Assembly: GCA_021779795.1 (NCBI GenBank)
Contig: JAJXZZ010000170.1
Location: 1 to 7,024, forward strand
Direction of reading: 5' to 3'
DNA: 7,024 nt
DNA from: Acidobacteriota bacterium
GTDB lineage: Bacteria; Acidobacteriota; Vicinamibacteria; Vicinamibacterales; Fen-181
The notes beneath the pieces are model-generated. The model worked only from the letters and a program-made list of their open reading frames with translations, had not been told where the DNA came from and made no database searches. Both the position numbers and the translations under genes were made by a program. The stretch's first letter is position 1; every line of letters starts with the position of its first letter. Of this stretch, positions 1-4,568 are shown in pieces.

Positions 1-366
1 ATCTGCCTGCCTGAACGCCGCGCCCAGCGCGAACGACAGCGGGCCGAGCGAGACCGCGAGCACCAGCAACTGCTGCCGGAAGGGGAGGTAGGCGCCGGGC
101 ACGCCCGCCAGCAGGAGCCGGCTGGCGCGGACGAGCGCCACGTCGAAGGGGAGGGCGAGCGCCGAGGCCACGAGCAGCCAGGCGACGCGGCGCGGCGAGC
201 CGGGCCGCGAGCGGCTCCTCCAGGCGGCGCCGGCGCCGCCGGCCGCCATCCAGCCGGCCAGCGCGATCCCGTACACGAGTTCGATGCCGTAGGCGGCGAC
301 GTTCAGCTCGCGCAGCAGGACGATCTGGCACGCGATGGCCAGGAGGCCGACAAGGAAGAGGAGCAT
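1..366 (-). CDS. Membrane protein, N-terminal part, spermidine-synthase-like membrane family (runs off left edge)
   Basis: The first 122 residues of a protein whose C-terminus lies beyond the window. The start ATG (366-364) has a GAGG ribosome binding site five bases upstream and lies 11 bases after the stop of the Memo-AMMECR1 gene, so it is the third gene of that operon. The segment is very hydrophobic: helices at about residues 2-19, 29-46, 61-76 and 95-115, separated by an Arg-rich loop (about 50-59). The opening pattern, a first helix running into QIVLLREL and then a Gly-Ile-Glu-Leu-Val-Tyr-Gly stretch, resembles the membrane domain that precedes the aminopropyltransferase-like domain in fused membrane spermidine synthases. 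That catalytic domain would be downstream and is not visible, so the assignment is by N-terminal resemblance only. It could instead be another polytopic membrane protein. Confidence 0.6.
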   Translation of the reverse strand, partial: MLLFLVGLLAIACQIVLLRELNVAAYGIELVYGIALAGWMAAGGAGAAWRSRSRPGSPRRVAWLLVASALALPFDVALVRASRLLLAGVPGAYLPFRQQLLVLAVSLGPLSFALGAAFRQAD

Positions 367-377
367 GGCGCCTCAGT

Positions 378-1904
378 TCACCTGAAGTCCCCTTCCTGGA
401 ACACGTCGGCCTGGAAGGTCGAGAGCTTCGCCCCCGTCCGCCAGCAGCCGGGCGTGAGCCCGCCCTTCAGGCAGAGGTTGTCGAGCATCTCGTCGCGCGT
501 CCAGCGCTCCTCGGTCGCCACCTGCGGCAGGAACACGGCCGAGCGCCGGTCCTTCTGCAGCAGCACGCCGTCGCGCCCGACGACGATCGCGTCCGGCCCA
601 CGGACCTCGCGGAACGGCGTCAGGATCGAGATCTCGATCGTCAGGTCCTTGAGCTCGCTCGCCCGCACCTTGTCGAACCGCGGGTCCTCGAAGGCCGAGG
701 CCAGGGCCATGCGGCCGAGCAGGATTCGCAGCGGCCGGTCGCCCACCATCTGCCCGATGCAGCCGCGCAGGTTCCCCCGCTTCCGCAGCGTGACGAAGAC
801 GCCCTGCGGGCGCTCCAGCGCGGGCGAGAACCCGCGCGCCAGCGGAACCATGCCGACATCCAGGTAGCGCCGGATGGTTTCGCGCGCCAGGGCGAGCATC
901 CGCTTCCTGTCGGCCGTCGTCGTCGGCTGCGCTTCGGCCTCCGCTTTGGGCGAGGCCAGCGCGCGGGTGTCGGGGCCGCCTTCGCCGGCCGAGAAGTCCA
1001 CGGCGCCGTAGCCGACGACGCGGTCGAGTTCGCCGAGCGGGAGGTCGCCGGAGTTGGCGTAGCTGATGACCCGTCCGCGCGTCGCGCCCAGCGCCCGGGC
1101 CGCCGTCATTGCCGCGCGGATCGGCGACTCGCCGCAGGCGACGGTGCCCAGGCCCGGGGCGATGCGAGCCGCCGCCCCGGCGGTGGAATGGAGCCGGTCG
1201 GGATCGAGGCTCGCGATCGACTCGAGCGTCCGGCGGTCGATGGCGGCGGCGTCGCGCCAGGCGGGGTAGTGCGACAGGTCCGAACTCGCGACGATGAGGG
1301 CGCGGCGCCCGGCCAGCTCCCTCGCCAGCACTCTGCCGAACCGGGCCAGCGCTCCGGCGTCCTCGGTGCCCACGACGACGGCGACGATCCGGGCCCCGGG
1401 GAACAGCCGCTGGACGAACGGCACGTGCACCTCGATCGAATGCTCCTTGCGGTGCACCGCCGCGTCGGCGACGCAGTCACCGTCGGCCTTGACGAGCGCC
1501 GCCGACAGCGCCGCGTCCACCGGTGCGACGCCGAGCGGCGTGCGGAACCCGGCGCCGGGATAGACGCCGATCCGGTCGAAGCCGGGGGTCGTGTGGTTGG
1601 TGCCGAGGATGACGACCGTGTCGTAGTTTCCGCGCGCCGCCTGCCGCCACGCGTCGGCGGCGATCTGCGCCGCGAAGACGTAGCCGGCGTGGGGCACGAC
1701 GATGGCGATGGGCGTTTCGGGACCCGGAGGCAGGGCGTCGTTCAGGACGCCGTCGAGCGTCCGGTTCAGCGCGGGCGCGTCGGCCGGGTAGAACTGGCCG
1801 GCGACGGCGGGCTCGCGGACGTCGCGGGCCTGGTCGGCGGCGCCGAGGCCGCCCCGGCAGGCCAGCGCCAGCAGGATGCCGACGACGCCGATCAGTCTCC
1901 TCAT
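378..1904 (-). CDS. Fused Memo-AMMECR1 protein (AmmeMemoRadiSam system proteins B and A), predicted exported
   Basis: A 508-residue fusion of two parts of the AmmeMemoRadiSam system. The Memo (MEMO1-like) domain covers about residues 30-305, and all four ligands expected from human MEMO1 are present: H72 in PHAGY, H104 in GTNHT, H212 in SSDLSH and C257 in ACGESP. An Ala/Thr-rich linker (about 313-331) leads to an AMMECR1 domain (about 332-506) with the hallmark LRGCIG (379-384) and DPRF (407-410). The biochemical role of the system is not settled; metal binding is known for MEMO1. The first 24 residues (MRRLIGVVGILLALACRGG...) look like a signal peptide, with a poor lipobox at C16 (Ala-Leu-Ala-Cys), so export is likely and lipidation uncertain. 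The start overlaps the upstream gene's stop as ATGA and has GGGAG seven bases upstream, indicating translational coupling. The same frame stays open to about 3209, but that extension is Arg/Pro-rich shadow of the radical SAM gene. Confidence 0.92.
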   Translation of the reverse strand: MRRLIGVVGILLALACRGGLGAADQARDVREPAVAGQFYPADAPALNRTLDGVLNDALPPGPETPIAIVVPHAGYVFAAQIAADAWRQAARGNYDTVVILGTNHTTPGFDRIGVYPGAGFRTPLGVAPVDAALSAALVKADGDCVADAAVHRKEHSIEVHVPFVQRLFPGARIVAVVVGTEDAGALARFGRVLARELAGRRALIVASSDLSHYPAWRDAAAIDRRTLESIASLDPDRLHSTAGAAARIAPGLGTVACGESPIRAAMTAARALGATRGRVISYANSGDLPLGELDRVVGYGAVDFSAGEGGPDTRALASPKAEAEAQPTTTADRKRMLALARETIRRYLDVGMVPLARGFSPALERPQGVFVTLRKRGNLRGCIGQMVGDRPLRILLGRMALASAFEDPRFDKVRASELKDLTIEISILTPFREVRGPDAIVVGRDGVLLQKDRRSAVFLPQVATEERWTRDEMLDNLCLKGGLTPGCWRTGAKLSTFQADVFQEGDFR

Positions 1905-3106
1905 TTCCAGACTCCCGCGATGGGCCGCTTGCAGTACGCGCACGCCCCGTTCTTCATGTGCATCCCGGTCACGAAGAAGTTGTCGCGCTCGATGACGATC
2001 CTGCCGCAGCCGGGGCAATAGGTGTGATTGGCCGGGTGGCCGGGGACGTTGCCGACGTAGGCGTAGTGAATCCCGCGGGCCATCGCGATCTCGCGGGCGA
2101 GTTCGAGCGTCGCCACGGGCGTTGGCGGGAGGTTCAGCAGCTGGTAGTCGGGGTGGAACCGCGTGAAGTGCACCGGCACGTCGGGCCCCAGCTCGCCGGC
2201 GACGAAGGCGGCCAGGTCCGTGAGGGACTTCCGGGAGTCGTTCAGCGTCGGCACGACCAGGTTGACCAGCTCGAGGTGGCGCCCGCTGCGGGCCACCTGC
2301 CGGATGCTGCGCAGCACGGGCTGCAGCTCGGCGCGGCACACCGTGCGGTAGAACTCCTCGCTGTAGCCCTTGAGGTCGATCTTCACCGCCGCCAGCGCGT
2401 TGCAGATGTCGGCGAGCGGTGCCTCGTTGGCGAAGCCGCAGCTCACCATCACCGACCGCACGCCGCGAGAGCGGGCCGCCTGCGCCACGTCGAGCAGGTA
2501 CTCGGTGAACACCGTCGGCTCGTTGTAGGTGAACGCGATGACCGGCAGCCGGCGGCTGGCCGCCGCGTCGGCCATCTCCCAGGGCGTGGTGAACGGCGCC
2601 TCGAGGTCGCCCGGCGTCGATTGCGACAGCTCCCAGTTCTGGCAGAACCGGCAGTGGAGCGGGCACCCGGAGGTGCCGAAGGAGAGCGCCGTCGTGCCGG
2701 GCAGGAAGTGGTAGAACGGCTTCTTCTCGATCGGATCGACGTGGACCGCCGCGGGCCGGCCGTAGACCAGGCTGCGCAGCTCGCCCTTGACGTTCATCCG
2801 GGCCCGGCACTTGCCGCGCTCGCCGACGCGGATGTCGCAGCGCTGCGCGCACAGCAGGCACCGGATGGTCTTGGGGTCGTGGGCGTGCGGCGCGGCGAGG
2901 CGGGGGGGCGTGGCGTGGCAGGCGGCGCAGTCGTCGCCGGAGAGCGCGGAGGTCGTCCAGTAGCGGGCCTTGGGGGCCAGCCGCAGCAGGTCGTTCCGGG
3001 GATCGCCGAGGAGGGCCTCGAGGGCGGCGGGAGGGGCGAGCGTGAGGCCCGCCGTCGCGGTCGCCGACCGGGCCGTCAGCGAGAGGAAGTCGCGCCGCGA
3101 GAACAT
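1901..3106 (-). CDS. AmmeMemoRadiSam system radical SAM enzyme with Tat signal and extra CxxCH motif
   Basis: A 401-residue radical SAM protein of the AmmeMemoRadiSam family. The signature CPLHCRFC (C148, C152, C155) binds the catalytic [4Fe-4S] cluster. It is preceded by the family's cysteine segment (C83, C86, C90, C100) and the conserved stretch VHVDPIEKKPFYHFLPG (121-137). YNEPT (194-198) and KIDLKG (242-247) also fit the family. A C-terminal zinc-ribbon-like region has paired cysteines (C364/C367 and C389/C392). The N-terminus is unusual: SRRDFL at 3-8 is a good twin-arginine motif followed by an Ala/Thr/Leu-rich segment to about residue 33, although R13 interrupts the hydrophobic stretch. 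A CAACH motif at 60-64 has the form of a c-type heme site. Substrate and product are unknown. The ATG start has AGGA seven bases upstream. The gene is first in its operon and overlaps the Memo-AMMECR1 gene by four bases. Confidence 0.93.
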   Translation of the reverse strand: MFSRRDFLSLTARSATATAGLTLAPPAALEALLGDPRNDLLRLAPKARYWTTSALSGDDCAACHATPPRLAAPHAHDPKTIRCLLCAQRCDIRVGERGKCRARMNVKGELRSLVYGRPAAVHVDPIEKKPFYHFLPGTTALSFGTSGCPLHCRFCQNWELSQSTPGDLEAPFTTPWEMADAAASRRLPVIAFTYNEPTVFTEYLLDVAQAARSRGVRSVMVSCGFANEAPLADICNALAAVKIDLKGYSEEFYRTVCRAELQPVLRSIRQVARSGRHLELVNLVVPTLNDSRKSLTDLAAFVAGELGPDVPVHFTRFHPDYQLLNLPPTPVATLELAREIAMARGIHYAYVGNVPGHPANHTYCPGCGRIVIERDNFFVTGMHMKNGACAYCKRPIAGVWK

Positions 3107-3202
3107 GGCGCCATCCTACACCTGCCCGACCGCCCGCGCCCAGTCCGCGCGGCCGGCGGCCGCGGTGCGCGGCGGGGCGCGACGCTCGTCGGACGCCGAT
3201 CG

Positions 3203-3222
3203 GCCCCATGGTAGCATGGGGC
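3203..3222. repeat. Perfect 8-bp inverted repeat, candidate operator
   Basis: GCCCCATG (3203-3210) and CATGGGGC (3215-3222) are perfect inverted copies separated by GTAG. The element lies about 100 bases upstream of the radical SAM start and covers a candidate minus-strand -10 box, so it could be a repressor site. Without relatives to compare, the function is inference; it could also be a hairpin in a transcript. Confidence 0.4.
3208..3216 (-). promoter_or_regulatory. Candidate extended -10 promoter for the radical SAM operon
   Basis: On the minus strand this reads TGCTACCAT, an extended -10 (TG, one base, then TACCAT matching TATAAT at four of six positions). The best -35 at a 17-base spacing is ACGGCA (3236-3231), only three of six. 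It lies wholly inside the 8-bp inverted repeat. A near-identical box, TGCTATCGT, occurs on the other strand upstream of tatA, which gives slight support to both. Confidence 0.25.
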
Positions 3223-3333
3223 TCGGCGCGTGCCGTTCATGGAGGCGGAGTTGACAGTCACCGTCGGCGTGACGTTCGACTAGGGCGAGGCCAGCCCGGC
3301 CGGGGCAGAGCCTGGCCGCGCGGAGTGAGGCTT

Positions 3334-3350
3334 CCCGGGGCGTGCCCGGG
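3334..3350. repeat. GC-rich inverted repeat in the divergent intergenic region
   Basis: CCCGGG at 3334-3339 and again at 3345-3350 can pair around a five-base loop and is followed by TTCTGT on the plus strand. It might act as a weak terminator or a protein site, but the stem is short, the T-run is poor and no upstream plus-strand gene needs a terminator. The rest of 3107-3397 holds a TTGACA (3251-3256), a CCCGGCCGGG palindrome (3295-3304) and a possible 17-codon ORF (3230-3283), none of them convincing alone. Confidence 0.2.
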
Positions 3351-3355
3351 TTCTG

Positions 3356-3372
3356 TGCTATCGTACAGATAG
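3356..3372 (+). promoter_or_regulatory. Candidate extended -10 promoter of tatA within an inverted repeat
   Basis: TGCTATCGT (3356-3364) has the form of an extended -10 box and starts 42 bases before the tatA ATG. There is no recognisable -35 at the usual distance. The box overlaps a small inverted repeat, CTATC (3358-3362) and GATAG (3368-3372) around GTACA. A regulator could bind here, but the arms are only five bases and could occur by chance. Confidence 0.3.
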
Positions 3373-3397
3373 CGCCCGATATGCGCGGGAGTGACCC

Positions 3398-3568
3398 ATG
3401 AGCATTGGTGTGCCCGAACTCGTCCTGATCCTGGCCATTGTCCTCCTGCTGTTCGGGACCAGCCGGCTGGCGGGTCTCGGCAAGGGGCTGGGGCAGGCCA
3501 TTCGCGGCTTCAAGGACGAGGTCGAGTCGAAGGACGACTCGAAGAACGGACCGAAGGACCAGCGCTAG
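3398..3568 (+). CDS. tatA: Sec-independent protein translocase subunit TatA
   Basis: A 56-residue TatA-family protein, at the short end for the family. TatA forms the membrane component that lets folded proteins carrying twin-arginine signals cross the cytoplasmic membrane, together with TatC. The layout is typical: a short N-terminus (MSIGVPEL), one membrane helix at about residues 6-19, the conserved Phe-Gly hinge (19-20), an amphipathic helix (LAGLGKGLGQAIRGFK, 24-39) and a short charged tail rich in Asp, Glu and Lys. The absence of long charged extensions favours TatA/TatE over TatB. The ATG has GGGAG six bases upstream. No tatC or tatB is visible, so other Tat genes must lie elsewhere. 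It diverges from a gene encoding a predicted Tat substrate, the radical SAM protein, and is followed 32 bases later by the fructokinase gene in the same direction. Confidence 0.93.
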   Translation: MSIGVPELVLILAIVLLLFGTSRLAGLGKGLGQAIRGFKDEVESKDDSKNGPKDQR

Positions 3569-3570
3569 GC

Positions 3571-3594
3571 GGTCCCGCCTGGCCCCACGGGACC
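3571..3594 (+). promoter_or_regulatory. Stem-loop between tatA and the fructokinase gene
   Basis: GGTCCCG (3571-3577) and CGGGACC (3588-3594) form a perfect seven-base-pair stem with a ten-base loop, starting two bases after the tatA stop. The right arm contains GGGA (3589-3592), the only Shine-Dalgarno-like stretch for the fructokinase ATG at 3601. The hairpin could therefore reduce translation of the second gene or attenuate readthrough. No T-run follows, so an intrinsic terminator is unlikely. Confidence 0.4.
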
Positions 3595-3600
3595 TGCCGC

Positions 3601-4524
3601 ATGTACCGAATCGGCGTCGATCTGGGCGGTACCAAGATCGAAGCCGTCGCCCTGGCCGATGACGGGAGCCTTCCCGTCCGGTTGCGCGTGCCGACGCCCC
3701 GCCACGATTACGATCGCACACTGGCCGCCATCGCCGGGCTCGTCCGCGACATCGAGCGCGAGATGGGCGGCGACGCCACTGTCGGCGTGGGCATGCCGGG
3801 CACACTGTCGCCGGCCACCGGCCTCGTGAAGAACGCCAACTCGGTATGGCTGAACGGCCGGCCGCTCGCCGAGGACCTCTCCCGCCTGCTCGCGCGGCCG
3901 CTCCGGTTCGCCAACGACGCCAACTGCTTCGCGCTGTCGGAGGCCAGCGACGGCGCGGCGGCGGGCGCCGCGTGCGTCTTCGGCGTCATCGTCGGCACCG
4001 GCACGGGCGGCGGCATCGTGGTGGACGGGACGGTGCTGACGGGGCTGAACGCCATCGGGGGCGAGTGGGGCCACAACCCGCTGCCGGCGCCGCTCGCCGA
4101 CGAACTCCCCGGCCCGGCGTGCTACTGCGGGCGCCGCGGCTGCATCGAGACGTTCCTCTCGGGCCCCGGGCTGGCGCGCGACCACGAGCGGGCGACCGGC
4201 GAGGCGCTCGACCCGGCCGAGATCGCGCGCCGGGCCGAGGCGGGCGACGCGGCGGCGTCGGCCAGCCTGGCGCGATACGAGGACCGGATGGCGCGCGCCC
4301 TCGGCAGCGTCATCAACGTGATCGACCCGGACGTGATCGTGCTGGGCGGCGGCGTGTCGAACATCGCGCGGCTCTACCGGAACGTGCCGGCGCGGTGGGC
4401 CCGGTACGTCTTCTCGGACAGGGTGGACACGCGGCTGGTGCCGCCGATGCACGGGGATTCGAGCGGCGTGCGCGGCGCCGCGTGGCTGTGGCCCGCCTCC
4501 GCCCTTCGGGCTACGGCGGGGTGA
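3601..4524 (+). CDS. mak: ROK-family fructokinase (Mak-like)
   Basis: A 307-residue ROK kinase, predicted to phosphorylate fructose (possibly mannose or related hexoses) to the 6-phosphate with ATP in the cytoplasm. Seen directly: the N-terminal phosphate-binding DLGGTK (7-12), the catalytic aspartate D106 in NDAN, the GTGTGGG loop (132-138), GEWGH (154-158), and the ROK zinc site formed by H158 with CYCGRRGC (C174, C176, C181). KNANSVWLNG (77-86) and HGDSSGVRGAAWLWP (284-298) match E. coli Mak (YajF) almost exactly as I remember it, which supports fructokinase over glucokinase. The ATG at 3601 aligns with the Mak start; the frame is open upstream to 3391, but that part is tatA read out of frame. 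The last nine residues (ASALRATAG) go beyond the usual end and are encoded by a palindromic repeat. Its link to tatA is probably positional only. Confidence 0.92.
   Translation: MYRIGVDLGGTKIEAVALADDGSLPVRLRVPTPRHDYDRTLAAIAGLVRDIEREMGGDATVGVGMPGTLSPATGLVKNANSVWLNGRPLAEDLSRLLARPLRFANDANCFALSEASDGAAAGAACVFGVIVGTGTGGGIVVDGTVLTGLNAIGGEWGHNPLPAPLADELPGPACYCGRRGCIETFLSGPGLARDHERATGEALDPAEIARRAEAGDAAASASLARYEDRMARALGSVINVIDPDVIVLGGGVSNIARLYRNVPARWARYVFSDRVDTRLVPPMHGDSSGVRGAAWLWPASALRATAG
4492..4520. repeat. Two-tier palindromic repeat forming the 3' end of the fructokinase gene
   Basis: CCCGCC (4492-4497) pairs with GGCGGG (4515-4520), and inside it GCCC (4501-4504) pairs with GGGC (4508-4511) around TTC; a three-by-three internal mismatch separates the two stems. 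It begins exactly at the codon for P298, where a normal Mak protein would be about to end, so it looks like an inserted repeat unit that supplies a new C-terminal tail. From memory, CGCCCTTCGGGCTACGGCGG-type units recur between genes in some GC-rich genomes; this needs a genome-wide count. Confidence 0.5.
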
Positions 4525-4532
4525 ACCCGCCG
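4514..4532. terminator. Hairpin spanning the fructokinase stop, possible convergent terminator
   Basis: CGGCGGG (4514-4520) and CCCGCCG (4526-4532) form a seven-base-pair stem with a GTGAA loop that contains the TGA stop. It sits at the junction of two convergent genes whose stops are 25 bases apart, where a two-way terminator is expected. Neither side has a T-run, so termination is uncertain. Its left arm is also the right arm of the larger palindrome, so the two structures exclude each other. Confidence 0.3.
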
Positions 4533-4548
4533 GAAGCCGGGCTCATGA

Positions 4549-4568
4549 CTCAGGGCTCAGGGCTTAGG
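4549..4568. repeat. Heptad tandem repeat covering the 3' end of the ferredoxin-like gene
   Basis: Two identical CTCAGGG units (4549-4555 and 4556-4562) are followed by a diverged partial unit CTTAGG (4563-4568). Read on the minus strand they encode the last residues (SLSPEP) and the TGA stop of the iron-sulfur protein. The unit is close in phase and sequence to the heptads at 5887-5946: TCAGGGC and TCAGGAT are cyclic forms of the two. Confidence 0.55.

Noticed and set aside
1905..3209. Upstream extension of the Memo-AMMECR1 reading frame to an ATG at 3209, giving a 943-residue protein
   Set aside because: The added 435 residues are low-complexity Arg/Pro/Gly/Ala and overlap the clearly real radical SAM gene in another frame. 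The ATG at 1904 has a ribosome binding site and a proper signal-like N-terminus.
1958..3214. Long plus-strand open frame (418 codons) opposite the radical SAM gene
   Set aside because: Composition is Val/Ala/Gly/Arg/Asp shadow typical of the reverse frame of a high-GC gene, with no family motif.
3251..3283. TTGACA at 3251-3256 as the -35 of a plus-strand promoter
   Set aside because: No acceptable -10 lies 16-18 bases downstream (GTTCGA or TTCGAC), and tatA starts about 140 bases away.
3391..3600. Earlier GTG start for the fructokinase at 3391
   Set aside because: The extra 70 residues are tatA read in another frame, and the Mak family starts at the MYRIGVDLGG position (3601).
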